A DNA stretch of 64,000 bases, from NCBI RefSeq assembly GCF_020080835.1, contig NC_058161.1, positions 20,635,603 to 20,699,602 of the forward strand, given 5' to 3'. The stretch comes from Cotesia glomerata. Taxonomy: Eukaryota > Arthropoda > Insecta > Hymenoptera > Braconidae. The notes under the pieces are model-generated. The model did not search any database. It had not been told where the DNA came from and saw only the letters and a program-made list of their open reading frames with translations. Positions 33,950 through 47,325 of this stretch are shown one piece after another. Made by a program: the position numbers and the translations under genes. Each line of letters starts with the position of its first letter. Position 1 is the first letter of the stretch.

Positions 33950-35089
33950 TAAAATTTTTTCGATTATTTCAGAAGGAAAAAAAATTTTTTTTTCCCACGG
34001 ATTATTTTATAATTAAAATCCTGAAAGTCTACTACAAAGAATAATCGATAAAAAAATTCAATTATTGAACGCATAAGGATTTTGTTTGTGTCTGAAAATT
34101 CCATTTCCGTATGAAAATTTTATCAAGAGATTTATCGCGTTAAGTAATGGAAAAATATTGGACACGGATAATGGGATTGAAGCTGGGCTTTTCCATCTAC
34201 CAGCTAATAATGATAAACAAAATACAATAAAAAAAAAAAAAAAATTACAAAATAAAATTCTCTTTGGATATCCTCGGAATTCTCAATCTATCTCGCGAAG
34301 CGTTTCAATATCACCGCTTTATTATTTTGGCGCGTCGGATGTCAAACAAAATCAGATTTTATAAAATATCTAATATAATATAATAAAAAGTAAATAAAAT
34401 AGAGGATCAAAAAGCATCCCCGGGGTTTCAATTACCTCGGTAAAAGTCCAGACACGTTCGCTAATGAATTTTCTATTACGCGTGTGACGCAAACGGTTCG
34501 TTACCACAAAATAAAAATAAAATTTAGTTTTAACGAGCGCTGAATAGAAGTTGAGGAGCAAAGATAGAAGAGGAGGACAGAGAGGATGTAATATCGATGA
34601 TGGCCAGTTAAAATCAATGGCCTGGTTATTTGCGTACTGCGTATATTTCTGGGTATTGCGTATAGTACTATTACTGAGAGTCATTGTGTTGAAATTCGGT
34701 CCACTTGGATTGACCAGAAACACATGTTAGCGATTCGACGTCCTGTTCGCCCGCTAAACACGCTTCTAACCACCTACAATATACCTATGAATACGCTAAT
34801 AGTTTTCCTCTGTCTGTCTGTCTATGTGTTCTACAGTCGGGAGCGCAAGTCGACAATGTCCAGGGTCTATAAGCACATCTATGCACGTACAACGCGTATA
34901 TAGTATGTCGTGCCAAGAGGCGGAACTCCCCCTTCTTCCTGGTACCTACATGAGCATACACGAAATTCAGTGCCGACAATAAGCCAAATTAAAGTTATGT
35001 TTCCGTTTTATTGTCGGGACGACCAGACAATTTTTTAAATTATTATTGACCATTGTCAAAAATTTTTTAAGGTATAATTTGGGCTGATA
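33950..35089. other. Unannotated stretch
   Basis: Contains a T-rich tract just after HEL and a poly-A run at 34229-34244. Frames at 34086-34364 (+) and 34370-34723 (-) show no recognisable domain. Confidence 0.4.
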
Positions 35090-36930
35090 AAAGGATTTTT
35101 AGGGGAATTTATTATTAAAATTCTATATTTTACTCATTTGTAAGAAAATTTTTTTTAAATAAGAAAGCAATTTTGCTCTCCTAGTAACTTTTCAGCCGTT
35201 TATTTGAGAAACCCCATAAGTCATATTTTTTTTTTAAATCGGGTTTATTGCATTTTTCGGTTCTTTGAATTTCCCCTCATACCAGCACCAGAAAATATTA
35301 AATCCGTGTTCAAAACCTAACCAATCGGTCGATATAAATCTCGTTTAGTTGAGAAACCCTATAAGTCAGTGACTTATAGGGTTTTTCGAATAAACATTCA
35401 ATTTCAAAATTCAAAAAATAAATTTCTTTTTGTTTTTTCTTTTTCAAAAAAACTTCTTCTGAGTAGAAAAATTCATTTCAATGCAAAATACTTAAATTAT
35501 AATCATTTTTGCAGGATGGGTTTGAAAAAATTAAATTAAATTACTGTTTCATTGCTTGATGTGATTTCACTGACTTTAATTTAAAAATGATTGATTATTA
35601 GATAATTAGAAAGTATATTTACTGTTAAATACTTGAATTTTAATGAGTTTTACAATATTCGCTTGATGGATTAAAATTAAAAATATGTTGTTTTATTGTT
35701 GATTCTGATTTAACTGATTTAAATTCTGAAATTAATAATAACCAAATAAAAATATATTTTATTTACTGTTAAATACTTTGTTTTATTAATTTTTGCAATT
35801 TTAGTTTTATAAAGTTAGATTGTGATAAATTAAAATGTTGTTATATTGTTGACTCTCAGTTGACTAATTTGAAATTAAAAATAGATGATTTATTATAATT
35901 TTCGTTAGTTGTAGTTCCAATACATATTTTTTACTATATTTTATAAATATAATAAATAATTGACGGAGAAAAATTAATAAATTAATGATTTTATTACTAT
36001 TTTGTTCGTTTTGATGAGAAACCCCATAAGTCAATCAACTTCAAATCATTATTATGAATAGTAGTAATTAACAATTAAATTTTTTCATGCTCGAATATTT
36101 TTTCGAGATACTAAAATTATTATTATTCATCATTGGTTCATGATGTTAATGCAAACTTAATCGAGAAAAATATTTTTTGCTTCTCCTGAAAAATTTAGTA
36201 TTTTTCACTTATAGGGTTTCTCAAATAAACGATTCACTTGTATCAAGGTCAAATGGTGTTTTAATAGTTTCAAGAACAAATTCATTTTATATTTGTTATT
36301 AACTAACATATTTATTATTATAGTTTTAAGAAAAAATTTTGTTTATGTTCGTTATTAATTAACACCTAAGTATATCAAGATCGTGTTGTCAGCATGTTAA
36401 ATCCTTTATTTATGTTTTTTAATTAGTTTTTTTCTAATTATCCTAAATAATTTATAGTTTAATATATAAACAATAATGTTTCTAAGGTTGAAATGATATA
36501 AAAGTCTTTTTAATAAACAACTTTATGTAGACATTTTGTACTTGTCCCACCAGTCACAATAAAAACAAATTTTTTTAATTGTTTCTACGTAGGTAATCAG
36601 TCTAATTCTTCATAATATTGAATGTTTGTAGGATAAATTTTGTTATTGAGAGGGAAGTATTTTTTAAAAGTTTAATGGTCAAACTGAAATTGGACTTTAA
36701 GTATACCTTTGGTAAGAGAGAAGGATTTGTTCTTAATCCCACCAGTCACACTCAGTCAAATGATAATTACGAGAAACTTAAAAAGTAATGGAGGTTTTTG
36801 ACAAAAGGATGTTAATTAGTTATTTTCCTATATTATAAGATAAATTTTACTATGGTATAAATTTCAGTCACATAATTATATATAATTGATGGAATTCCAG
36901 AGTCAAATATCCCACCAGTCACTATAGAAT
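35090..36930 (+). mobile_element. Family A copy 3, split by family B
   Basis: The left part (about 35090-35197) and right part (36236-36930) join to give the uninterrupted family A sequence found at 1600-1640. The right end is CCCACCAGTCACTATAGAAT. CCCACCAGTCAC boxes lie at about 36546, 36739 and 36910. Confidence 0.8.
35198..36235 (+). mobile_element. Family B copy 4, nested in family A
   Basis: Interrupts family A between TTCAGCCG and ACTTGTATC. The first few bases of the left end (GAATC) and about eight bases of the host are missing, so there is no visible 4-bp duplication. Otherwise full-length. Confidence 0.85.
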
Positions 36931-36937
36931 ACTCCTT

Positions 36938-37640
36938 TAGTCATTTATTTGGGAGAAAAAAATATTTTTTACCCATCTATATTATTTGTTACAGTTTAAT
37001 AAATTATTTTTTTTATTCTAAAAAAATTATATTAATATAAACAAAGCCTTATTATATCCAAATAAATATTTGTTTCCACCAAATAATATTTAGTAATAGT
37101 TACTAAATATTTGTTTGGTAAGTATTGTCGGTAGATGGCGATGCTTTCATTCCAATGTGATACATAACCTATTAACTGACTCAGATTATTTTATTCTGCT
37201 CGATTTTGGAAGATTTATCTTCCCTTTGAAAACACACATACTCCCAAATGTCTTTAATGTAATTTCTCAGTGGAGTTTAGTTTAAATTTTTCAATTTGTC
37301 TATTATCATGTTAAAAACTTGTTTTATTTTTAATTTTATAAATGTCTCTAAAAAATTATAATTTAATGAAATTATTTTCTCTATAATACCTTATATTTTT
37401 ACTTAAAATTATTTATTTTAATTATTTTGATTTATTTTGAGTTAAAGGTTAGGTTATACGGTAAAATTAGTTAAAAAATGAATTTATTTAATACCAATAA
37501 ACGATTTATTGCGAAGCAATAAATTATTTGTTAAATACTACTAAATATTTATTTAGTGTAAATATTACTAAATCTTATTAAAATAGAACTAAATTCTAAA
37601 AATTTTATCGATAAAATTTTGTCGATTAAATGTCTTAAAG
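36938..37640 (-). mobile_element. Family G copy 1
   Basis: Shares AATATTTAGTAATAGTTACT, ACATCTACCGACAATACTTA (inverted) and a TTTATTGCGAAGCAATAAA palindrome with copies at 45590 and 46190. Its outer sequence GTCATTTATTTGGGAG is shared with copy 3. No coding frame. The outer limits are approximate. Confidence 0.6.
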
Positions 37641-38789
37641 GTTAAGAGTGTGAATAACAGACAAAGATCGTAGATTATTGATTGATTGATTGGGTAAATA
37701 AGAAGTAAATAAAAAATCTCGACGAGTTAGATGGAATAAATTGCATCGGATCGTTGATTCGGTGGCTGCGTCGCCCTTGCTGGAGTAAACTAAAAAGCAA
37801 CTAAGGAAAAAAAGGTTGAGTTTGGTCCAAATGCCAATAATCTGTAGAGCTAAGCGACGCTCTCAAAGTCAGTAGAGACTTGGTAGGATATGAAAGGGGA
37901 AATCGAATTAGATTCGATAGGAGGAGGAATGATGGACCCGAAATCCAATTCTGGAAAAGTGTTTGCCCTCAAGATCCAACAAACTTAAAAAAAGCTCTCC
38001 TTTTCTCATCTAAGTTATCCTTATTTTTATTTTTATTTTTATTTATTTATTTATTTGGTTAGGTTATTTGTTTAGGATTATATTTTGTTGTCCTGGCGCC
38101 ACAGGAGAGCAGAACATGTGGAGTCATTGTATGGTCATCGTTCTTATCTAAATCTTATTTTTGTTTATCTATCCTCCAGAGACTTAACTCGTGGGTTTTC
38201 TCTATGTAATGTCCAATGTGCAAAAGATCCAAGCTGAGACTAGTTTTATAATCTAGATAAAATCGAGCTGAGCTGAGCGCATCAACCGGTTTAAAAACAT
38301 TTATTTCCTTGGCCAAATCACCCGCGCGACTATATTATACATTATACATTTTAAATTTTATAATTCATATTTTATATTTATATTATATAAGGCATACACA
38401 GTACACACTATAAAACGTTAACTCTGTTACGTGACTTGGACAAGTTAATAATACATCTACACTCTATATTATATTATCCTGAAACACACTCCATCTATGA
38501 TATGATATGATACCTCCACTTATATCTGTATTTTTAATAAACCGTTATATCTATTATTTTATAACAAACTCTATTTGCCTTCCTCTTTTTTAATTATTTT
38601 ATCAGTTTACCACCTCTAGTTTTAAATGCAGTAAAACATATACAGGAAATATTTATACGACGAGTTTTTATATTAATATATTCAAGTCTAATTATTTACT
38701 TTGACTTCCTTTAACCATTTTTATCCTTCTAATTACACTTACGCACCTTTAACGAAGAACCTTTAAACAGAGTTGACTTTAATTTCAAA
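37641..38789. other. Unannotated stretch
   Basis: Contains a TTTTTA/TTTA low-complexity run at 38021-38057 and AT-rich simple sequence at 38335-38400. No supported gene. Confidence 0.4.
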
Positions 38790-39432
38790 AATTGCACTGT
38801 ACTTTTTTTAACTATTGACGATTTTAAAGATATAAGATCATCTCGATGTTACACTTATCAAGAGCTTTCATTTGAGTACCCACATGCATTTTTGATATAT
38901 TTTTCATATATACATATATATAATATATATGAATATATAAAAAATTGATGTGGGTACTCATATGGAAGGTATTGACGAGTATAACATCGAAATGAGCTTA
39001 TATTTTAAAAAATGTCAATAGTTCACAAGATACAAGGTCATTTATAATTATGGTAAATTGCACTGTACTTTTTTAATAATTGACGTTTTTAAAGATATAA
39101 GCTCATCCTGACGATACACTCATCAAGAGCTTTCATTTGAGTACCCACATGAATTTTTTATATATTTTTCATATAAACATATATATAAATATATAAAATA
39201 TATGAAAAATTGATGTGGGTACTCAAATGAAAGGTGTTGATGAGTGTAACATCGGGATGAGCTTATATCTTTAAAAATTTCAATAGTTAACAAGATACAA
39301 GGTAATTTCTTAATTATGCTAAATTGCATTGTACTTTCTTAACAATTGACGTTTTTCAATATATAAGCTTATCCCGACGTTACACTCATCAAGAGCTTTC
39401 GTTTAAGTACCCACATGCATTTTTGATATATT

Positions 39433-39491
<59 letters not shown>

Positions 39492-39698
39492 GTATATAAA
39501 ATATATGAAAAATTGATATGGTTACTCAAATGAAAGGTCTCGATGAGTGTAATGTCATGGTGAGCTTATATCTTCAAAAATGTCAATAGTTCCCAAAATA
39601 CAAGGTCATTTCTTAATTATGTATTTAGAAATAGAGTATTTTCGAACTAAGCTGATTTTATCAATAACTAAAATTTTTAAAAAATTTAATCATATAGA
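38790..39698 (-). mobile_element. HEL copy g: three units, 3' truncated, inverted
   Basis: The minus-strand start TCTATATGATTAAA follows A (host TAATC). Units occupy about 38800-39055, 39056-39320 and 39321-39620, the last with a (TA)n centre at 39437-39486. The hairpin and CTAG are absent; the element stops near 38790. Confidence 0.75.
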
Positions 39699-40090
39699 TT
39701 ATCGTCAATTTGATATAAGAAACAAACAAACTAAAAGCTGATTGGAAAGAAACTTCAAATGAAGTTGTTTTTATTAAGTTAATTTACAGCTTACCATAAA
39801 CTATAATAAGTTGATGAAACAAATCCCATCAAACAGAGTAACACACCAGTAAATTTAAAGTGTCAATCTGTGCTAGGTAACATCAAGCACGTACGTTACT
39901 TTTATAGCTAGACTGGCATACCGGAAAAACTGTTAAGTTAGTACATAGAACGTAGAACAGCAAAACAGCAACCAGCAACCAGCAACGCCCCAGGGTTCAA
40001 ACACCGTCAAATTGTTCTTACCATTCTTCGTTCTTTCTTAAACTCAGTGTCTTAATATAAAGTTTTAAAAAATTCCATTTTTCGCAGTAA
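39699..40090. other. Unannotated stretch
   Basis: Contains AGCAACCAGCAACCAGCAAC at about 39967-39986. No gene seen. Confidence 0.4.
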
Positions 40091-41413
40091 TCTATATTAT
40101 TTAGAGAATAAGAAAAATTTTGTGTTCAGGATACATAATTAAGAAATTATCTTGTATCTTGTGAACTATTGACATTTTTAAAGATATAAGCTCATCCCGA
40201 TGTTACACTCATCAAGACCTTTCATTTGAGTACCCACATCATTTTTTCATATATTTATATATTATATATATGTATATGACAAATATATCAAAAATGCATG
40301 TGGGTACTCAAATGAAAGCTCTTGATGAGTGTAATATCGGGATGACCTTACATCTTTAAAAACGTCAATATTTAAGAAAGTACAGTACAATTTAACAAAA
40401 ATCATTATTTAATAAAGCAAAATTTTATTCATATATAGGTGATTCTCTGTAAAGACATCTTAAATCTGTACAAAATTGTCCGACCAAAATATTTTTGATT
40501 TTATTAGAAAAAGAATTAACAAGGGCTACAAAACTATCAGCTTAATCATAATAAATAAACAGCCGATTTAATTTTTGCTTTTCGATATTTGTGTATCTTT
40601 TGCCATATAACATCACAGGGGGCTGTTTGCCAGGGAACTGTTTTTTTTTTTATCAAATTGAGAAAAATCAAGCAAACTATTTCAATGCATTCAACTTTTC
40701 AAGTTCTCAATGAATGTTTACATTAATTAGAATAATATTAAGACTTATGGATCCAATTTTATAAATAAATTATAAATAAAAATAGTTGCCAGGGGACTGA
40801 GTTTTGAAGTGGCCCAGACACATATTTCCAGCACAAACGGTGCTTTGACACTAAATACAATGCCGATAAAGCGCTAACAGTCCTATGGTTATTAACTCAA
40901 GGCTAGTTATGTCCTTATAAACCTTACAAAAGGTAAAATAACACGCTGGATTTTTTTTTTGGCTTTGAACTTCTGGCAGGTGACTGTTCTTAAAATGCCT
41001 GGGACAAACTTTGGTTTAATGAATTTAATGAAACAAATTAATTTTCGTTACTTTTTATTGAAGAAGATTGTTAGTTAACTAATTAAGTTTATAAACATTA
41101 TGGACAAAGTTATATATTATGGACGAATAACTTAAAATTTAATCTTAAAGTTTTAATTTTAGGAATGGGACAGCCCAGGGGACTATTTCGGTGGTTTACC
41201 AATTTATAGCAAAAAAACCAAATTTTATTTTATTTTAGTTTTCAATGCTCCAAATAGAAATGTTTTTTAACTTTCGTAATAAATTTTTTTTAGTAACAAA
41301 ATAACAATTTTTCTAATAAAAAAATGCCTGGGACAGCAAAAAACATCCTTACAGAGAATCGCCCATATAGTTCACAAGTCACAGCAGTCACATAGTGACT
41401 GCAAAGTTGTTAG
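40091..41413 (+). mobile_element. HEL copy h: complete, interrupted by family E
   Basis: 5' TCTATATTATTTAGAG after A. One palindromic unit. 3' hairpin GCAGTCACATAGTGACTGC followed by AAAGTTG and TTAG (CTAG with one change) at 41410-41413, then T. Family E copy 1 sits between the unit and the hairpin. Confidence 0.8.
40438..41365 (+). mobile_element. Family E copy 1
   Basis: Ends GTGATTCTCTGTAAAGA and, inverted, GGCGATTCTCTGTAAGGA. The flanks are ATATA/TATA, so the target is TA-rich. The word CAGGGGACT or a close variant recurs at least five times inside (near 40620, 40793, 40976, 41175, 41330). No coding frame. Confidence 0.8.
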
Positions 41414-42301
41414 TATAAATAGCAACATACCCGGTTATAAGATTACAAGTGGATCCAAAATAAAGATTCGAGCAAGGCGTAGGAGGTACCTTGTTCAGTC
41501 GGTTTTATTATCACAGAAGTCGGCGAGATGTACAAATAACAAATAAAAGGAATGAAGGTTAATAACAGCGAATCATCGAGTTGCTCATTTCTATCTATGT
41601 TATGTGTTGTCTTGATAATGTTGACGTGCTCGAACGCTCAGTCACGTTTCACTGTGCACTTCATGATCAAGCTCTATTTACTTGTTTCTTATATGTCATG
41701 TTTTATAAATCTAGATATCCGGGTTAAGCGTCGCTTTACATTTATCGCATCATTTATATCTCTTCATTACAATTTTTTTAAAAACCACTAATTACACTCA
41801 TTTATGTACAAAAAAATTGATTTTTGACTGCATTAAACTTTAATTACCAATTCTCACTCCAATTATCATAAATCAAAGTTTGCAAAAATTAATTTAGAGC
41901 CTTAACCGCTAATTATTTAAAAAAGAAAGTTAATTTCTCACTAAACACCAAGTGGAATTTTTATTACCGATACTTATGACCGTAATTGTCATAAATTAAT
42001 TTTACGTCCGTGTTCTAGACACGCCAGAGTCTAATTCAGGCATTCCAAAAAAAAAAAAAAAAAAAAAACAGTAGTTAATTGAGTTTAACCTCGTCCAAAT
42101 TCACCTCGATAATCAATCGTCCGTAGTAACTATGAATAAACCTGAAGCTGATTACCTCGAGCTCGAAGTAATGTTTTTTTATAAAAATTAATATCATTAG
42201 CCGGCATTAATAATCCGATGCGTAACGGACGTCTCCGATCTGTGTTAAAATAAAAAGTAATATTCTTAATTATTAAAAAAAAAAAAAAAACAATGGTATA
42301 T
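41414..42301. other. Spacer between two inverted family E copies
   Basis: Unique sequence with a 79-codon frame at 41552-41791 (+). That frame has a hydrophobic N-terminal part (LCVVLIMLTC) resembling a signal peptide, but no further recognisable feature. It also has an A-rich tract at 42046-42069. Not called as a gene. Confidence 0.4.
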
Positions 42302-43214
42302 GGGTGATTCTCTGTAAGGATGTTTTTTGCTGTCCCAGGCATTTTTTTATTGGAGTAATTGTTATTTTGTTACTAAAAAAAATTTATTACGAAAGTTAAA
42401 AAACATTTCTATTTCGAGCATTGAAAACTAAAATGAAATAAATTTTGTTTTTTTTTTGCTATAAATTGGTAAACCACCGAAATAGTCCCCTGGGCTGTCC
42501 CATTCCCAAAATTAAAACTTTAAGATTAAATTTTAAGTTATTCGTCCATAATATATAATTTGGTCCATAATGTTTATAAACTTAATTAGTTAACTAACAA
42601 TCTTCTTCAATAAAAAGTACCGAAAATTAATTTGTTTCATTAAATTCATTAAACCAAAGTTTGTCCCAGGCATTTTAAGAACAGTCCCCTGCTAGAAGTT
42701 CAAAGCCAAAAAAAAATCCAGCGTGTTATTTTACCTTTTGTAAGGTTTATAAGGATCTAACTAGCTTTGAGTTAATAACCATAGGGCTGTTAGCGCTTTA
42801 TCGGCATTTTATTTAGTGTCAAAGCACCGTTTGTGCTGGAAATATGTGTCTGGGCCACTTCAAAATTCAGTCCCCTGGCAACTATTTTGATTTATAATTT
42901 ATTTATAAAATTCGATCTATAAGTCTTAATATTATTCTAATTAATGTAAACGTTCATTGAGAACTCGAAAAGTTGAATGCATTGAAATAGTTTGCTTGAT
43001 TTTTCTCAATTTGATAAAAGAAAAACAGTCCCCTGTGATGTTATATGGCAAAAGATACACAAATATCGAAAAAGCAAAAATTAAATCGGCTGTTTATTTA
43101 TTATGATTAAGCTGATAGTTTTGTAGCCCTTGTTAATTTTTTTTCTAATAAAATCAAAAATAATTTGGTCGGACAATTTTGTACAGATTTAAGACGTCCT
43201 TACCGAGAATCACT
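42302..43214 (-). mobile_element. Family E copy 2, inverted relative to copy 1
   Basis: Starts GGTGATTCTCTGTAAGGATG and ends ACCGAGAATCAC. It matches copy 1 closely along its whole length in the opposite orientation, 937 bases away. Confidence 0.8.
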
Positions 43215-43221
43215 GATATAG

Positions 43222-43510
43222 AAAAAAAGGTTCACGCGCCAAGAAAATATTTTCTTCCTAATTATTTTCTTGAGCGAAAAAAAAATTTTTATTGACACAA
43301 GAAATTTCACCTATTCCAAAATTAATTCTCTTGCTTTAAGAAATACGTAGCTTGATCCAAGAAAATTTATTTAAGTCAAGAAAATCTTCTTGTTTTGAGA
43401 AAATTCAGCCTCAAGCTCCAAAAAATTTAGTTCTTGATAGAAGTTAATTTTCTTGTCATGAGAAAATTTCTCTCTTGTTCCAAAAAATTAAATATAAAGA
43501 TAGAAGTTAA
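43222..43510. repeat. Family P: CAAGAAAAT half-palindrome array
   Basis: About fifteen copies of CAAGAAAAT/ATTTTCTTG-like words in alternating orientation. Possible end GTTCACGCGCC at 43229. Layout similar to element N but with a different core word. Confidence 0.55.
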
Positions 43511-43561
43511 TTTTCATAAATATTTTTATTGATTAACATGTTAATTGGGAAGATCAAATAA

Positions 43562-44520
43562 TTCTTTGAATTTCCCCTCATACCAGCACCAAAAAATATT
43601 AAATCCGTGTTCAAGACCTAACCAATCGGTCGATATAAATCTCGTTTAGTTGAGAAACCCTATAAGTCAATGACTTATAGGGTTTTTCGAATAAACATTC
43701 AATTTCAAAATTCAAAAAATAAATTTTTTTTTGTTTTTTCTTTTTCAAAAAAATTTCTTCTGAGTAGAAAAATTCATTTCAATGCAAAATACTTCAATTT
43801 TAATCATTTTTGCAGTATGGGTTTGAAAAAATTAAATTAAATTATTGTTTTATTGTTTGATGTGATTTCACTGACTTTAATTACAAATGATTGATTATTA
43901 GATAATTAGAAACTAAATTTACTGTTAAATACTTGAATTTTACAATATTCGCTTGATGGATTAAAATTAAAAATATGTTGTTTTATTGTTGACTCTGATT
44001 TAACTGATTTAAATTCTGAAATTAATAATAACCAAATAAAAATATATTTTATTTACTGTTAAATACTTTGATTTTAATAATTTTTGCAATTTTACTTTTA
44101 TAAAGTTAGATTGTGATAAATTAAAATGTTATATTGTTGACTCTCAGTTGACTAATTTGAAATTAAAAATAGATGATTTATTATAATTTTCGTTAGTTGT
44201 AGTTCCAATACATATTTTGTACTATATTTTATAAATATAATAAATAATTGACGGCGAAAAATTAATAAATTATTGATTTTATTACTATTTTGTTCGTTTT
44301 GATGAGAAACCCCATAAGTCAATCAACTTCAAATCATTATTATGAATAGTAGTAATTAACAATTAAATTTTTTCATGCTCGAATATTTTTTCGGGATACT
44401 AACATTATTATTATTCATCATTGGTTCATGATGTTAATGCAAACTTAACCGAGAAAAATATTTTTTACTCCTGAAAAATTTAGTATTTTTGACTTATAGG
44501 GTTTCTTAAATAAACAATTC
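43562..44520 (+). mobile_element. Family B copy 5, 5' truncated
   Basis: Starts at TTCTTTGAATTTCCCC, about 80 bases inside the normal left end. The right terminal repeat ATAGGGTTTCTTAAATAAAC is present, with two changes. Confidence 0.8.
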
Positions 44521-45589
44521 ATGTATAATTGCTCGGTAAAATAATTTTTTTTTTCTGTGTAAGAATAAAAATTAAAAAAGGCTTGTAAGTATAACTAGGG
44601 TTTAATAGCCTGCATTAATGTCTCGAGAGGTAATTAAGGATTCGACACGAGGTGACTAACCTCAAACCCGCGAATTTAAAATTATCCAGTGCAGTAAAAA
44701 AATTTAAATTAATAAGCATAATATATTATTGGTATGTTCGCTGGTTGAGAAGAACAAAAAACAGCGAAAGCAGTAAATCGTGATTTAACAGATTTAAATG
44801 ACGACTTGTATATAAGATCAAAGTGAGCTGAACTGAAGATCATGATCATGATGAGGATGTTGTTGACTATCTTCTTATTCTTAAACCGGTTGCTCTTGCA
44901 GTATTATACTTATATTGGTATATTGGTTTAATGTTAAGTCTGTATGAGTTACTGAAACTTTAATTACTTGCGCGTTGATATATCAGTGGGAGATATAATA
45001 CATAAATAATAGTGATAATAAAAGATCAGAGAATTTATTAACCCGGCAATCAACTGGAGTTTAACTAACAACCAATGTATATCAGCATATATAGATCGGT
45101 AGTGGCGTTATGTCTTGTCACGGTTGGTCGATACTTGTGGGAGTATGTACTCTTGCTCTTCTACAATAATAATAAAATAAACTAGATCGTTAAGGCTTAT
45201 CATGCCGATTGCTAACTCTGAATCAAGAGTAAATAAATTCGTTGTTCAGTTTTATTTCTACGGATCATCTGATTTGGATTCACGAGCATGTTAAACGCAC
45301 ATCGCAGCTGGCACATGCATGTTCTAGAAGTTTACCTTTTGTTATTAAAAACTAAAATAAATAAATAGCATGCCTTTAGCCTCCAACCAGTTACTCACAC
45401 TCTGTAATGCACTCAACCTATGTTTCAGCTCCAATACAGTTGACGTATTTCATTAATAACGAGTGAGTAATTAAACAAATAACGCCCAGTACGCCCTAAA
45501 AATAACATTGTCAAACGATTTGGTCACGGGTCGTTTGTTTCCGGGATAAATATCCGGGTTTCTTGAATTACATTGGTGTAACCATTTTT
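44521..45589. other. Unannotated unique stretch
   Basis: No repeat family and no supported frame. Confidence 0.4.
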
Positions 45590-46190
45590 AAGTCATGTTT
45601 TTTTTAATCATTTATTTCCAAAAAAATATTTAGTTGTATTTAACAAAAGATTTATTGCTTCGCAATAAATCGGTTATTGGTATTAAACAAATTCATTTTT
45701 TAACTAATTTTACCGTATAACCTAGCTTTTAACTCAAAATAAATCAAAATAATTAATATAAATTATTTTAAGTAAAAAAATAAGGTATTATAAAGAAAAT
45801 AATCTCATTAAATTATAATTTTTTAGAGACATTTATAAAATTAAAAATTAAACAAGTTTTTAACATAATAATAGACAAATTGAAAAATTTAAACTAAACT
45901 CCACTGAGAAATGACATATAAGCCATTTGGTAGTATGTGTGTTTTCAAAGGGAAGATAAATCTTCCAAAATCGAGCTGAATAAAATAATCTGAGTCAGTT
46001 AATAGGTTATGTATCACATTGGAATTAAAGCATAGACATCTACCGACAATACTTACCAAATAAATATTTAGTAACTACTACTCAATATTATTTGGTGGAA
46101 ACAAATATTTATTTTGATATAATAAGGCTTTGTTTATATTAATGTAATTTTTTTAGAATAAAAAAATAATTTATTATTTTAAATATGAGA
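45590..46190 (+). mobile_element. Family G copy 2
   Basis: Matches copy 1 in the opposite orientation. The palindrome TTTATTGCTTCGCAATAAA lies near 45650. The left outer sequence is TCATTTATTTCC. Confidence 0.6.
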
Positions 46191-47325
46191 TTAAAGGACG
46201 CTGACTGATGGAAAGATTTTGTTCTATTTAATAAGATTTAGTAATAGTTAGTTAATAATTTATTAAAGCTCATTTATTTCCACCAAATATTCAGTAGTAT
46301 TTAACAAATTATTTATTGCTACGCAATAAATCGTTTATTGGTATTAAACAAATTCATTTTTTTAACTAATTTTATCGTATAATCTAACTTTTTTACTCAA
46401 AACTAGCAATCTTGCAGTTACTATGTGACTGCCGTGACTTGTAATCTATAAATAAATAAAATTTTGCTTTATTAAATAATAACTTTTGTTAAATTGCACT
46501 GTACTTTCTTAAATATCGACGTTTTTAAAGATATAAGCTCATCCCGATGTTACACTCATCAAGAGCTTTCATTTGAGTACCCACATGCATTTTTGATATA
46601 TTTTTCATATATACATATATATAACATATATTTTAAAGATATAAGCTCATTCCGATGTTGTAGTCATTAAGAGCTTTCATTTGAATACCCACATGCATTT
46701 TTGATATATTTTTCATATATACATATATATAATATACATAAATATATGAAAAATTGATGTAGGTATTCAAATGAACGGTCTCGATGAGTGTAATGTCAGG
46801 ATGAGCTTATACCTTTAAAAATGTCAATATTTCACAAAATACAAAGTCATTTCTTAATTATGTAATATTTATAATATGTATTTTAGAGATATAAGCTCAT
46901 CCCGGTGTTACACTCATCAAGAGCTTTCATTTAAATACCCACATGCATTTTTGATATATTTCTTATAAATAAATATATATATAATATATATATAAATATA
47001 TAAAATATATGAAAAATTGATGTGGGTATTCAAATGAAAGGTCTCGATAAGTATAATGTCAGGATGAGCTTATATCTTTAAAAATGTCAATATTTCACAA
47101 GATACAAGGTCATTCCTTAATTATATATCTATCATAGCCGTCTACCAATACTTACCAAATAAATATTTAGTAACTACTACTAAATATTATTGGGTTCAAA
47201 TAAATATTCATTCTGATATAAGAAGGCTTTGTTTATATTATTATAATTTATTAAACTATAACAAATAATATTAATGGGTAAAAAAATATTTTTTTCTCCC
47301 AAATAAATGACTAAAAATTAATTAC
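46191..47325 (+). mobile_element. Family G copy 3, split by a Helitron-like element
   Basis: The left part is 46191-46402 with TTATTGCTACGCAATAAA. The right part is 47129-47325, ending GGGAGAAAAAAATATT inverted. In copy 2 the host sequence at the left junction reads ACTCAAAATAAATC; here HEL interrupts exactly at the A/T step. Confidence 0.6.
46403..47128 (-). mobile_element. HEL copy i: inverted, nested in family G
   Basis: The 3' CTAG is at 46403-46406 (inverted), preceded outward by A. The hairpin GCAGTTACTATGTGACTGC is intact except for one base. Two and a half units follow. The 5' TCTATATTATT terminus is absent, and part of the G host is missing on that side. Confidence 0.75.

Noticed and set aside
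41552..41791. Small secreted-protein frame with hydrophobic N-terminus
   Set aside because: 79 codons, lies in a spacer between two inverted transposons, no cysteine pattern or homology I can recognise.
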